Shown here one piece after another: positions 10,284-22,594 of a DNA stretch of 64,000 bases; within the stretch, counting starts at the first letter, position 1, and each line of letters opens with the position of its first letter. Source of the DNA: Chaetomium olivaceum (lineage: Eukaryota > Ascomycota > Sordariomycetes > Sordariales > Chaetomiaceae); the NCBI GenBank assembly GCA_039881045.1, contig JAYWVB010000033.1:186001-250000 (forward strand), in the 5' to 3' direction. The notes beneath the pieces are model-generated. The model searched no databases, was not told the DNA's origin, and saw only the letters and a program-made list of their open reading frames with translations. The position numbers and the translations under genes were made by a program.

Positions 10284-12540
10284 GTTGGGGGAGAGGGGTT
10301 GGAGGTGGCGGTGGTGGTGGTGATGGTTGTGGGGTGGTGGTGGTGGTGGTGGTGGTGGTGGTGGTGGTGGTGGTGGTCCGAGCCTGGGGAGGTGTGTTGT
10401 TTGGGCAGTTGGGGGACGGGGAGGGTGAGGGAGGGTGGTGGTGGTTGGTTCGGGGGTTCGTCGGTGCTGGTGTTGGTGTTGGTGTTGAGGGAGACGGAGG
10501 AAGGGGATCGGCTGAGGGGCGATCGGGACGAGACGGAGCGCGTGCGCCGTCGGTACGCCTGCCACTCGGTCTCGGGTTGGATCTCGCCGTTTTCTTCGAC
10601 GACGACCGCCGGGGCGATGTTGCCCGGGTGGCCGGGTTCTGGCGGGTCCGCGACGTCGGTCTCGGAGTCGTGGTCCTCGTTCTCGGTTTCCACTACCGGC
10701 AGCGTGGCGACCAGGAGGAAGATGCTTGGAACTGAGATTAAGCTGACAACTTTGTCCCACCACGTCTTCTCCCTCCAGCCCTGGAGCGTTGGGAAGACGG
10801 TGGCAAGTAGGACGTGGGGTGCCGGCAACACACTGTAAGGCCACCATTTGACTGGCTTCGGCTGTTCTTCCTGGTCGCCAAGGTCAAGGATCGAGTGATG
10901 CCTCGAGTCCGCGGAAACCGGGAACGTAAATGCGGGCGTATCCTGTAACGGGGTAAGGGCTGCGGGGGATTCTGACAAGCCCGGGAAAGGTGAGAGCGAT
11001 GGAGATGACTGCCCGCTGGATCGACCGCTTGGGGATGGGATCCTGATCTGCAGTAACTGCTGGCCTTGCTTCGGTGATTGAGAGCTGAGATCGGGGCCAG
11101 GGGTTGAACCAAGCGGCGGCGCAAGCATTCCGTCGATAGTGCGAGCCGCTGAGCTGTTCCGCGTATGCGACATGGGCGAGGGGTCAGGGCGGGCGTACTT
11201 GGCAGTGTGGTCCAGGTTCAGTGGCTCATTCCCGTACGACAGAGCACGCTCTCTCACAAGAGGGACATGGGCTGGCATCGTTTGATTGCGCGGGCGGCCT
11301 CTGGGGTCCTCGAGACCGGCAGTAGCTGGCTGCTGGCTGATCGAGTGTGACCTCCCAGGGAGCGGGCCGAGGTGCATGTTCCTTTCCTTCTGCAGGGAGG
11401 AGAGGACCGATCTGAACTCGAGCGCGCCCAACAGGCTCGGCCTAATAGGAGTGATGGTGGTGTTGCTTCGTCCCAGCGGGGCCGGTTGACGCGCATGCTG
11501 CTCGCCATTTCGGCGGCAACGTGTCTCCCCTTTTGTTCTTCCTCATCATCATCGTCGGCCGGGACTCCGCCAACCTCAATGCGCGGTCCCCGCTCCAATA
11601 TGCTGACATCTCCATCCGAAGCACTGTTTGAACGGCTACCAACAGGGGCAGCGTCATCCTCATCTGGGTCATCCCGGTAAGGTTCCAGCTCGTCGGAGCC
11701 GTGGCCCGAGGCGCTGTAGAGATGGGCGCGAGCGGCCACCTCCCTCACCCGCTGGCGCCTCCTGCGCGCCGTGAACCAGTGCCACCCCACGACAACGGCT
11801 ACATAGAAAAGGTAGAAGCCGATCATGGTGAAACACTCCCATAAGTGCAGCTCCCCGTCGGCCAAGAAGACCATGGTGAAGCTGATGGCGATGATAAAGA
11901 AGACAATGTCTCTGACAAATGTCCTCTTGTTGACCTTGAACTCGCGCACCAAGGCCATGGAGCCAGCCACCACGGCGGTGATGAAACCCGCAGCACCGAT
12001 CAGCTCGCCAACGGCCATGCCCCCGCTATTAGAGCCCATGGCGGCGAAGGTGCTGAACACATCCGGGGAGCCATTGCCAAAGGCCAGGAAAGTGACTCCC
12101 GCCAAACTCTCGCTCAGCCCTAGCACACTGGAAATAGTGCTCAGGTTGACGCTGAAGAAGTCGCTGGCGGCGATGCCGATGGTGGTGAACAGCAGGCCAA
12201 GCCAGACGGCGAGGATGGTGAAGGCGACGGGCTTGGCCGAGCCCAGAGTGCAGTAGTAAAAGGATAAGTAATGGATCAGGCCGGCCTCGTCGTCCTCGCA
12301 GTTGGCTAGAATGAAGGCGCACTGGTCGGCGGCATCGTGTACGTCGCGGCAGTCGGCGTCGGTCTTGTGCAGGTCTCGGGGACTGAGTAGGGAGCGGTGA
12401 CCCTGCATATGACCATCGCCGATGATTCCCGACGCTGTTGACTGGAACAGCGCGAGGGCGGCTATAACGGTGACAAGGAGGATTGCCGCAACGGCCGGCC
12501 GAGCGCCGTATCGGCGGCGCATTGGGCGGGATGGCGGCAT
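9470..12540 (-). CDS. CCX-type cation/calcium exchanger, frameshifted in the central loop
   Basis: No intron is visible. The N-terminal part (12540 to about 11470) has a hydrophobic start, a Cys-rich luminal segment (DCRDVHDAADQCAFILANC) as in NCLX/YDL206W-type proteins, and the first alpha repeat with FLAFGNGSPDVFSTFAAMG. The C-terminal part (about 11450-9470) has the second alpha repeat AVGNSLGDLVADVTVARLGY plus further membrane helices. GNGSPD and GNS-GD mark the cation/Ca2+ exchanger subfamily, expected in an internal membrane such as ER or vacuole. The two halves lie in different frames. The shift near 11450-11475 falls between RVNRPRWDEA and TTITPIRPSLLGALEF, and no phase-compatible GT-AG intron explains it. 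The central cytosolic loop is long and low-complexity: a run of 14 His, then Thr, Ser and Asn tracts. Length is about 1023 residues if the frame is joined. Confidence 0.87.
10227..10377. repeat. Trinucleotide repeat tract coding Ser/Asn and poly-His in the exchanger loop
   Basis: On the plus strand GTT/CTG-type triplets (10227-10277) are followed by about fourteen TGG triplets (10335-10377). On the coding minus strand these read as Asn/Ser tracts and an uninterrupted run of 14 His. Such triplet tracts vary in length between strains. Confidence 0.85.
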
Positions 12541-13874
12541 TGTGTTAGCGGGGGAGCATGGTGATATGTAGTTTAATTAGAAGGGGAGGGAGGTGTAGTA
12601 AAAGTATTGTGGTAATGACAACCCGAGTCAAGTAGATTAAATAAACCGCACAGAATCAAACTATGTACGTTGTTATTGTTCAAGTTGTTGTTTTGAGGAC
12701 AAGAGGTGATGAGATCACTCCATCTTAGGTCTGGACCGTGACAGCTCCCAGTCCGACACGGACAAACCAAGTCGTCGCATTGCGTGTCGCCGTGACGTTA
12801 ACCCGCCGCCATGGACGCGTGGGAAGACCAGGATGGATGGATGGAAGAGCTGTCATTGTTACCGGATCCGCCACCGTCAGCCCCCTTGTCACCTTTTTTG
12901 AGGCCGCCCATTGGGCCGAAAGAGTGCTGCTGGTTTGGGACACCACTGAAACCTGCCTCGCCAGCTGGCCAGCCAAGCGAGCTTTGAGATCAAGAAACCA
13001 GATGCAAACCAATGATAAGTGGTTGAACTATTGTGACCACCGCGGTGAGGTGCATTTGTTGCGGAGAGTGGTTCCGGAGTGTTGTCAAAATGGAGGCCCT
13101 GAACAAAAACATAAGTAAATCACCTCGTCAGTTAGCCAGGTCTAGCCAATTATCCATCCTCTTGCGATGCGAAGTGATCATTTTGGGGAGAGATGGCTGC
13201 GGGTTGAAGTCAATGGAACCAAATGACCTGGGACCGAGTCCCGGTCCATTGGGACGGGTTACTGCAGGGAGGAAACAACCCTCGGATCCAGCACTGCCTC
13301 TGCTTGCCGTGATTGAAACGAGTGAGAGCCAAGGTTGAGGGCAGCGATGTCCCCAATATCAAGCTTTCTATGCAGATCTGTAAAGCGCAGGCCGGCAGTT
13401 CGACTTCGCATGAATTGTCCATGTCACAGATCAACCTGGTTCGTGGGATGTCAGAGGATCAGATGGTATCTCTGGAAGCCCATCACGCATAGCGAATGCG
13501 ACCGAATCAAATCGCAGCCCATGAGATATTCCGATGGAATTGTGGAATTGTCGCGTCGGGGAAGTCCACGTTGAGTTGAGGGGTTCATTTATTCACAAAA
13601 GTGGAATGGCTCGAAAGGCAGAAAAGTGCCAGTCGCATCACAGACAAGCTGGGGGAATATGGAAAATGGGGGGGGAAGTGGCGCGAATGGCTGGCCGAGA
13701 CGCCCTTGAAGCAGCGGGGCATCTTATCAGCACGTGCTGTCACTCATCCTCCAGCCAATCGCTGGCCGCTTCCAGCTCAACCACCAAAGTAAACAAACAG
13801 TTTTGGGTTACCACTTCCGGAGTCGACGGCTTCAGCGCATTCGATCTGCAACAACACCACGACTGCACGACAAA
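12541..13874. other. Divergent promoter region of the exchanger and condensin genes
   Basis: 1.3 kb separate the two start codons. A CCAAT box lies at 13755-13759, about 115 bp before the condensin ATG. No open frame here looks like a protein. Confidence 0.6.
13755..13759 (+). promoter_or_regulatory. CCAAT box upstream of the condensin subunit gene
   Basis: The pentamer CCAAT within CCAGCCAATCG is placed 115 bp upstream of the ATG, a usual spacing for the Hap complex. Its Hap3 subunit is itself encoded at 55.6 kb. A five-base match can occur by chance. Confidence 0.35.
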
Positions 13875-16778
13875 ATGCCTCGCGTCGCCCAGGGACACCG
13901 TAGGAGTACGAGCAGAGTTCCCTCTGGCTCTCTTCTTGCGTCGCCTTTCAAATCACCAGTAAAGTGAGTCGGTGCCCTATGACAAACTTTGATTTTCGGT
14001 TCCCCGCAGAGGAGACCGCCTGAAACGTCACGCACTGCACACCCACACAGACACTCCAGATGCGTCGGGACAACGCCCATTAATCGCACATATTACAGAA
14101 TCCCCCTCAATGACGATGCCCACGAAAAGGCGCAACGATCCCATGGCCGCAAGGCCGCCCATGAAGCCCAGATCAACCAGCTCAGGGCCGCCGCGACAAA
14201 CACCCCACGAAAGTCGAGTTCCTCATTCAACGACCTCCAAAATGCCGAGCCGCCAGGATCCAGCCCGCGCACACCGCGCCGCCGAAAGAGCGGTAACCAC
14301 ACCATCATTATGGACGATGACGAGCCGCTCATTGTGGGCGGGAAGGCCGTCACCCCGATGAAGCGGGTGCCCATCCTCGCTAACTTTGAGGAGTGGATGA
14401 AGATGGCCACCGACAACAAGATCAACGCCGCGAACTCGTGGAACTTCGCCCTCATCGACTACTTCCACGACATGTCATTGCTCAAGGAGGGCGACGGTGT
14501 CAATTTCCAGAAGGCCAGTTGCACCCTTGACGGCTGTGTCAAAATCTACACGAGCAGAGTCGACAGTGTTGCCACTGAGACGGGGAAGCTGTTGAGCGGG
14601 TTGGCGGATAGCCGCGACAACAAGAGGAAAGGGCGCGACGGTGATGAGGAAGAGGAGGAGGAAGAAGACGAGGTTGATGAGGATGGAAATGTTAGGAAGA
14701 AGGCCAAAAAGAAGGTGCGCGCATATCGAGCTAACCACCGTACCCCTTTGCCGCTGGGCTAACCATGGAACAGACCCAGAGATCCTCCGAAGCCACCCTT
14801 GCGCCGTCTTTTGCGTCGCTGCAACTGAAAAAGCTCGAGCTTGAATTCGCGGTCGACCCGCTCTTCAAGAAAGCATCCGCCGACTTCGACGAGGGCGGCG
14901 CAAAGGGCCTCCTTCTGAACCACCTCATGATCGACTCACAGGGGCGCATTGTGTTCGACAGCAGTGACGATGCTGAGGATGCGGGCAGTTCCAAATCCCG
15001 CGAACGGGGCGGCAGCGAGGATATTGATGGCGAAGATGGGGATGGCGATCTATCAATGGCCGATCGGGAGCTTACGCCAGTACCGGAGGAACCGGAGGAT
15101 GAGGGAGATGTTGAGATGATGACGTTGGCGGTCTTGGCGCGAGGTTCTTTCCAGATCTCGGCCTCTTGGACAGTATGGACGTCTGCCCTTCGCTTAAAGC
15201 ATTCGACCTAGGCGACCCTTCTGGCTCTTTGGACATCCCCTTTCTCAGGGCGCCCGACGACTGGCGCGACCAAGATAAGGAAAAGACCCCCGGACCCGGC
15301 GGGATTGGCGACAAATCGGGCATGTTCATCGATGAGGAGAACCCACTTGGCTTTGATGATGAAGATGGACTCGGGACCTTCGACTTGGGTGGGGATGTGG
15401 AATTCGGCGAGGGAGGTGAGGCATGGGCACGGGAGGCTGCTTTAGAACCGCAGATGATGCGCGTTTATGACGCCGGTCTGGGGATGGGCGATGGCGCCGG
15501 CGGTGACGGGGAGGGCGATGGGGCCGATCTTCTCGACGCCGAGAGCGGCGACTATGCCATCTCCATGACGCACGCGCAAAAGGCCGACAGGATGCACGAG
15601 GATATCCTCGGCTACTTCGACCAGGCTCTGCAAAAGAACTGGAGCAGTGCCGAGCACTGGAGGATACGAAAGATCAAGGACGTCAACAAACCCACCGAAC
15701 CGGCAAGGCAGCGCAAAGAGAAGCAACCCTTCGAGATCGACTTTGCTGCCCCTCTCGACCCTGCTGTCGCCGAGGTCATCTATACCCAAGCCTCAAGCAA
15801 CTCGACCATCTCCCTCCCGAAGAAAGACTGGAAGTCCAAAACGCGCAATCTCCTTCCCGACGACAAGCACTTTAGCTCCAAGCAATTACTCAGCCTCTTC
15901 CTGAAACCCAAATCTCGTATGGGCCGCCGGCGCGTCCTAGGTGGTGGCGGCAGGATAGGCAACATGGACTCGCAACGCCAGCAGAACGACGTCCCCGAAG
16001 GCGAGATGGATGAAGCCTTCTGGGCCTCGCAGAAGGCACCGCTTCAGTCCACCGAACACGGCTCGTCCCCCGACGAGGGCCTGCCCCAAGGCGACTACGA
16101 TGCCAACTTTTTCCAGGACGACGGCCTGCCTTTCGCCGGCGGCGGCTTGGGCGATGACGACGACGACATGGACGAGTTTGCCGATGCGCGCGACCACTTC
16201 TCCCCCGAGGCCGGCGGGCCCATGACCGACGTGGGCATGACGGGCGCTTTTGGCGGGCTCACGGTGACCAACCCAGCGGATCTGGCGTTCGGGACTATGC
16301 TTGTAACCCAGAACAGGAGGGCCAGGCCTGAATATGTGCAGTATGCGCGCGTGGCGAAGAAGGTGGATGTCAGGAGGCTGAAGGAGGAGATCTGGAAGGG
16401 GATGGGCTTGGAGGAGCTTGATGTGAGTCCCGCTTTTAATTGACCCTCCTTTATTTACCACCCCTGAGACTAACGACGATCATCCATCAGGAACAAAACA
16501 ACGCGGCAAACAACAGCCGTCTCATGACCCCCACGTCACCCGAGAAGCCCGCCTCGTCTCGCAACGGAGAGGACCCGACGTTGAAGTTCACCGAGGTCAT
16601 GACCGGCCTGCAGCGCGTCTACCCGAAGCCGGTCATGGACGACATCTCGACCAGCTTCTGTTTTATCTGCTTGTTGCACCTGGCCAACGAGAAGGGGCTG
16701 GTGATCTCCAAGACGGAGGGGTTGGATGAGTTGTTGATTAAGAAGGACTGGGATGCCGAGATTGTGGAGGGGGAGTAA
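13875..16778 (+). CDS. brn1: Condensin complex non-SMC subunit CAP-H/Brn1 (barren), one internal frame break
   Basis: This kleisin subunit bridges the SMC2/SMC4 heads in condensin during mitotic chromosome compaction. Exons are 13875-13963, 14099-14714, 14774-16422 and 16491-16778. Introns 1 to 3 are 135, 59 and 68 nt with clean GT-AG ends, and intron 2 has a CTAAC branch site. Landmarks are NDDAHEKAQRSHGRKAAHEA, ILANFEEWMKMATDNKINAA, NSWNFALIDYFHDMS, FFPDLGLLDSMDVCPSLKAF, GSLDIPFLRAPDDWR, RPEYVQYARVAKKVDVRRLK and a C-terminal winged-helix-like region (TSFCFICLLHLANEKGL). Acidic low-complexity linkers separate the blocks, as usual in the family. Between EDEGDVEM and DVGGLGARFFPDL the frame changes near 15112-15124, by minus one or plus two, with no intron available. 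If joined, the length is about 880 residues, normal for fungal Brn1. Confidence 0.93.
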
Positions 16779-17261
16779 CTTGGTAACCTTGGTAACCAAC
16801 CATTGCGGGTTTTCTGGGACGAGGTGTTGACTGATAAAGAGGTTGGCTGGGTTGGGTTACCTTTTGTATGACCGGCTGGGTTGGTTTTTTTTTTCTTGCT
16901 GTGACCGACTAGTTGATGATGAGCAACGCATGCGGGATGTATGTACACACACACACACACACATGCAGCGGGCTGGCTTGGGTGTGGCTGATGATGGTTG
17001 TTATGATGAATGTCATTGTTTACACCTACACCACCCCCACTTGCAGGGAACAGGAACGAATATGCGAGTTGAACGTTTGGCGTCCGATGCTACTCTTGAA
17101 ATGGTTTCTGTGCTGCATACCGCGCTAATGCATGGCTGTCTTTCACCCCCCACGGGCTCGGGCCCAATATATCCTCACTCTGATAGACAAATCGAAAAGC
17201 CACGTCCGTCCATATATATATCAACCAACCAATATGCTCTACATATCAGAACGGACCAGCC
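16779..17261. other. Convergent intergenic spacer with an AC microsatellite
   Basis: The spacer between the condensin stop (plus) and a small minus-strand gene contains (AC)n at about 16945-16963 and a T-rich tract near 16886. No gene is seen. Confidence 0.6.
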
Positions 17262-18802
17262 TCACGCAACAGCCTCACGCACCCCCTTCTTCGTACCCCC
17301 GCCAGCCGGGCCTTTCCCATTCCCATCCACATTCCCACTCTTCGCGGCCTTCCCGCCCTTCTGCGATGCCTCCTGCTCGTCCAAGGCGTCCAGGTCGGCG
17401 GCCGAAAGGCCAAACGATGCCAGGATCTCGTCTAGCTTGCCCTCGAGGTTGGTCAGGTTCGCCTCGAGCGTGCTGGCGGTTTGTTCACCTCTGGTTTTGG
17501 GGGGAGGGGGTGGGTTGAAGTTGTTAGCTGGGCTGTATAACATAACTATGTGTATTCATGTGTGTATTCTTGTGTGTGTATGAGGGTGTATGTGGGTCTC
17601 TGTACGTATAGACCTATGTGTGGATGCGTGTGTAGGTACCAGGGAGTGTGTCTGTGTGCGTGGATAGGTGGGTGGTGGATGGCAAGGGCGGCCCGCAGCC
17701 GGGAACCGGGTGTGCCTCTGATTGTGTGTCGTGTGTGGTATCATCCTCCGGGGCATTTTCCCCGGATCTGCGATTTTTCTGCGCCTCTCTCCCCTTCCTA
17801 CCCCCCACCTCAACAACCTCCCTCCCTTTCCTCGGAGTTGCTGCCGAAGCTATTCGGTGCGCGGGTGGGGATTAGAGTGCTAAAACAAAGCAAAAACGAA
17901 AAAGGGAAGGGAAAATGGCTGAAAACGGGTAGGCGCGCTGGCACTAGGGCTGGAGCGTTGCTTCTGCTCCTCCCATTCCATAACGCGGCTGAGAGCCATC
18001 GCATCATGCCATGCCACGCCATGCGCGATGGGGGGGCTTTTGGGGAAAGGATGGTCCCGTGAAGCCCCGGCGGGCAGACCCTGCAAGCTCAACCAAGCGT
18101 CCCCTTTTTTTAGGGGTCCCTTTTTCAGGGTCCTTTGCTGCAGCATCCCCTGCATACGGAATAGGGGTATCCGCCCGCCTGGGTCCAACCTGCGGCGAGC
18201 GATGGACGTTGCTGCAAACAGTCGGGGCGGGTCCTAGTGCTGTCTGGCTTCTTGACTTGAAGCGGTGAAGAGAGTGAGTGACCTGGTGGTGGGGGGAAGG
18301 GGGGTTTGAGATAGGGTGGGACAAATCGCCAAAGAGGCAAATCACCAGAAAGGTAAAACCACCAAATTCGCACCAGCGGTGGTTGCTGTTGCCGTAGTGA
18401 AATCGAGAACCAAATCGTGGGCTCCGGACCAGGACATGGGGCGGGGAGAGAAGCAGCATACCTTGCAAGGTCTTTGAGGGCCTAGACCGCAGGGACGGTA
18501 ACGTCAGCGACGAGTGGTCGGGACACGAGAGGGAGAGGGACAGGGCTGAAGAAGCTGGAAGAAGAGCGGGCGGATGCCCCCGAGAGGCAGCGGACCCGGG
18601 GGGCGGGTACGTGCCAGGGAAGGGTGCTTCGTTTTAGCCTACTAACCTGGGCTAGATTGTCGCCGACCGACGACGAGGACGGTGATGGCGCCGGCGGTTC
18701 GTGCGCAGGGGATTCTTGGGGTTTTCCGCTGTCGGAGGGGTTCTCGCGGTTTTCGCCCTGTTGGGGCTTGGGGCCCGTGGTTGGTGCCGTGGTTGGTGCC
18801 AT
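17262..18802 (-). CDS. Small coiled-coil protein of unknown function, with a 20-nt micro-exon
   Basis: Model on the minus strand: 18802-18647, 18481-18462 and 17490-17262, giving 134 residues. The N-terminus (MAPTTAPTTGPKPQQG) is Pro/Ser-rich and disordered. The joined core DNLAQALKDLARGEQTA continues into STLEANLTNLEGKLDEILASF, a heptad-patterned amphipathic helix likely to form a coiled coil. The tail is Gly/Lys-rich. The middle exon is only 20 nt and splices in phase on both sides (donors GTTAGT and GTATGC, acceptors TCTAG and ACCAG). It yields a continuous helix, which is the main support for it. Intron 2 would be 971 nt, very long for this genome, so the model is less certain than others. 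I do not recognise a named family. An alternative in-frame start lies at 18859. Confidence 0.6.
17545..17690. repeat. TG-rich degenerate repeat inside the long intron
   Basis: The plus strand is rich in TGTGTG, TGTATG and GTGTGT units with interruptions. On the gene's own strand this is CA-rich. It contributes to the unusual length of the 971-nt intron. Confidence 0.6.
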
Positions 18803-21800
18803 GTGCGTTGCTGCTGACGGGGAGATTGTGATTCGTGATTTTTTGTTTCTTTCCCGCAAAACCTGTTGTTCTTGTTCTCGGCCTCCAACTAGTGAAATCC
18901 AAGCTCAGGTGTAACAACCAACTCGGGAGTGAAAGAGCGTGGCTTTCTCTCCAGAGGCAAGTAATTGAACGAGCCACTAACGAACGATCGGAGTTCACGC
19001 CGTGCCAACCGAAACGAAGGAAACGGCGACGACAGCGGCGAGGCTGCGGCGTGTGTTGTGGAAGCGGCTGCAACCTGGAACCTGCCAATTCCCCCCTTGG
19101 GTCCTTCCAAGGTCCGCGAGTGCTGATAACTCAGGTAGGTCGGTCCTCCGTAACTCGCTAACCAAGTCGCCAACTCCACCGGTTCGGCGCCGAAGCTGTG
19201 TTCTCGGTTTCTCTTCTGCAAATGCAGCCTAGCTTTAGCTTGTTCGGTAAAGGATAAATAACGCCACTGAAAGGAACGGCCAAGCTCTCAATGTACATTC
19301 CATGTATGTATGTACAGTAATCTGTAGCCTAGGTAGTTATCCGGACCTGTCGGCGCTGCGATAATTAAGCTTGTTTTTACCGGGCCGTCATATGTTGCTC
19401 TTGCCATGCGAGCGCAGCACCGCGCAACCAATGCATCAGGGGGGTGTCCGAGAACGGTGACGTGAGAGCGAACGGTCTAGGCCTTCGACCGATCTCCAGG
19501 AGGTTCCGATGTCTCAGCCAATTGGGACGACCCCCTTTCCCTGCCGGTTCGTTCCACTCGCGGGACCCCAAAAAACGAGCTCATGACCAGATGGCACAAG
19601 GCATGCTGGCTGGCATGCTAAAATCGGAAATCCCATAAGCGCTGAACCGGCAAATCTCAAACCGAGGCGGAACGGGTGGCGCGCTTTCTGTTATTTGCAT
19701 TTTCCCTTTATTTTATTTTATTTACACAGTACTCTCCCGCCGGAGTTTGATGGTAATTGCAATTCCGCATCTCCCCGGCTCCGCGTAAACCACTTTTTTC
19801 ATTCACGCAGTGCCGTGCCTACCATTGATAAAAAATTATTATTCTTACACAAGTAAAAGGGCCATCGACATCGGGGCTTTGCCATCTCATCGAGAATGCA
19901 GTTTTTCCGATTACGTTTACATGCCCATCATAGAATGTACATGGTTCGTGTAACTGGATTCCCTGACCGCCTGCGTGGATTGTATTGGGAGGGACAGCAG
20001 AATGCATGCCCGTCAGGGCGAGAGTGGCATCGCGGACGCCCGGATCTTCGATTGCAGGGCAAAACGTCGATGATGGGCCTCCAAAGCATCGGTGGTTCAT
20101 CGCCGAGAACAGCAACCCGCCACAACCCGGGCCCGGCTCCCGCGCAAGACCAACAGGACGTCGGCCAGGCGACTCCATCGACTAGCCTTTCCTTGAAAGG
20201 AAACCTGCAGCATGGGAAAGGAGAAATTCCATCATTTTCTTCCAAACAGTTCAAGTTTCCCGTCACGCTGGGTCGGTTTGGCCACGCTCGAGCCACAGAG
20301 GCGCTGTCACTCCATAAATCATTCCATTCATTCCATCAAAGGCACCTGGCACAACCTGGACAGCTGCCGAACACGCCCGAACATCCACAGAGCAAATGCG
20401 GGGATTGGCTCGTCGGTGGTCATGCCTGCACCGCGTTTTGGCGGTCGTCTTGCTCAATTGGGGAAAGCGGCGGGTACAGAGCCTGCCATTGGTCCAATAG
20501 CGCCCTGCATCCCTCAGAAATCGTACGTTTTTCATGTGCCTGCTCGATTCGATGGGGATCGAGATGGCTCTTCCGGTCCTGTCCTTGTCTGCGGCCTTCC
20601 ATTTCCTGGCCCATTCCCCATACTTGGGCGTCCGCCATGGCATTGTTGTTCCCCGTTCCCAAGGTGACTGGTAGTCCCCTGCCAATGACAACCTGGAACT
20701 CGTTCCTTTTTTGTTTAGGCAGTGCGGAAATTCTGTTCAGGCAGTACCAGCATGGGAAAAAGGACCCCTTCCTGTATCGATCGCCATCCCCATCGGCATT
20801 CCCATCGCTCAACCCATCGGTTGCACGATTATTTGCCCAATGCCCATGGGGGCGAGATGGAACTTCTGAGACATCTCAGACGACAAAACTCGTAGGATTG
20901 CTTGCTGCCCGCACCACCACCGTTTGAGAAGGAGGAAAAAGGCCGTAAGAGAGGCCGAAAAGCCAAAGCCCAGGCCGAGCGGGATTGCAACATAGTTGAC
21001 GTTAGTTTAACGCTATTCGACCCAGCCCAAGCTTTGCCGTCCAGTGGATGTGAGTAAAGAAGGGCAGGCGATACCAGGCGCATTCTCAACGACGGAGAAC
21101 ACGTCGTCGATCGGCTCAAACGATCACGATCCCCAGGGAACTCGGCTACTCTGAGGACAGAGGACTGAGGACTTCCGGGTACTTCGGCGATCCCCTGTTT
21201 TCAACCGCGGTTCCGTACCAGGGCCGTACCAATCTTGTTTTCTTGGAACAAGCATTCTCATCGCTCCGATTCTTCTTTGGTTCCGTCCGTGGCCCACGGG
21301 TTACAACGGGACTGTCAACGGCCCTGCCGCCCTTCTGAGAGAGATCGATCGCGCGCCCAGCCCCCATCGCTCAGGTGCTCGGCTGCTGGCCTTGACGACA
21401 CAGTACGCATACGCAACAAAGCCATACGAGGTGCGGAGCAGGGCCTCGACTCCAATGCTCCATGACAAGCCCGCGTCAACGGCACCCAACCGCGGTCGCA
21501 GATCCAGACTTTCCAGTTGACGGGCTGCACGGCCTGCACCTCGATCCGGGGCTGATTGCCTCGAACCGGTCCTTGCATGCAGACCAGCACACCACAGGCA
21601 CACCAGCAAACCCAACACAACCCCAGGAGCCCAGATAACTACAGAAGCAGCAAGAACGGCCAGAGCCCTTCACTTCGCCTGACCCGGCAAAGCAGAGTCT
21701 AGACCCGGACACTGACCCATGTCCCCGTTTTAATTTCACGCCGCCCAGGCATTTGCCCACCCCAGCATCTCCCCCCCCAGACGCCAGCCGGTTCCCGTTA

Positions 21801-22594
21801 CACCAAAGCCAGACCCCGTTCCCCATTCAAGCAGGCGACTTGCCCCTGTTCCGTGTAAGTACCCTTTCCCAATAGCCATTCAATACATCATCATGGGGAC
21901 CCTGGCCATCTCGATTCCGTCCCACCTCTGCTTCTTCCCGTGCAATTCGGCATGTCATCGCGAACCTGGGACTTCCACCCCACCAAGCCAAAACCCCCAG
22001 CTCCCGACGACAGAAATGCCATGGCATAAGCGAATTTGTCTCTCGACCTTGGAATTGACTCCCTCCACAGATTTCCCTGCCTCGGCGCTCGTAAACAACC
22101 TCTGCTAAACACCACGAAAACCCACCCCCCTTCCTTTCCCGGGCTTCCTTTTAATCAAACTGCCCAACCAACCCGACAAGCCGCTTGAACTTCGAAGCTC
22201 GCCTTTGGTCCCTCGAGGTTCCCATCTCCTGTCGCGCCCACGCATCCTAGGCCGTGACCCAAGGACACTGTACTGTAACTTTAACACCGCGGAAAATACG
22301 CCACAACTTGCCGCACGCTGCGAGTCAACCGGCGAACGAGAAGACGCCACAACTGGGAGCAGCAGGCCCGACAGTTGCCGGACCATTCCTCAAAAATACT
22401 CACTGGGAGTCGTCCAAAATCGAGAGAACTTGTGTACTTGGAAGGGAGCGCCCGTCGGTTTGGTTATTTCGGTCTTTCCGGGCGCTGAAGCCACTCGGCC
22501 GTGGGAGCGCACGATCCCGGCAAAGCGCGGTCTTGGTCCCAAAGACCCGGCGCACAACGGCCGATCGAGAAACGCGACTTGGGCACTGGGCCAG
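18803..22594. other. Long divergent intergenic region (3.8 kb)
   Basis: This region lies between the small coiled-coil gene (minus) and the SAM/HMG-box gene (plus). I find no supportable gene. TTTTA repeats lie near 19708-19724. An ATG-initiated frame of 343 codons at 19896-20927 has the random Ser/Arg/Cys/Trp composition of non-coding DNA. The size fits a large regulatory region or long leader for the transcription factor downstream. Confidence 0.5.

Noticed and set aside
10019..10838. Long plus-strand frames opposite the exchanger gene, very rich in Gly and Val or Trp
   Set aside because: They are the complement of the CAC/CAG triplet tracts and of a conserved transporter; shadows of the real gene.
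19896..20927. ATG-initiated open frame of 343 codons in intergenic DNA
   Set aside because: Composition is that of random GC-rich DNA (Ser, Arg, Cys, Trp, His throughout), no domain or repeat structure is seen, and other long frames overlap it on the opposite strand.
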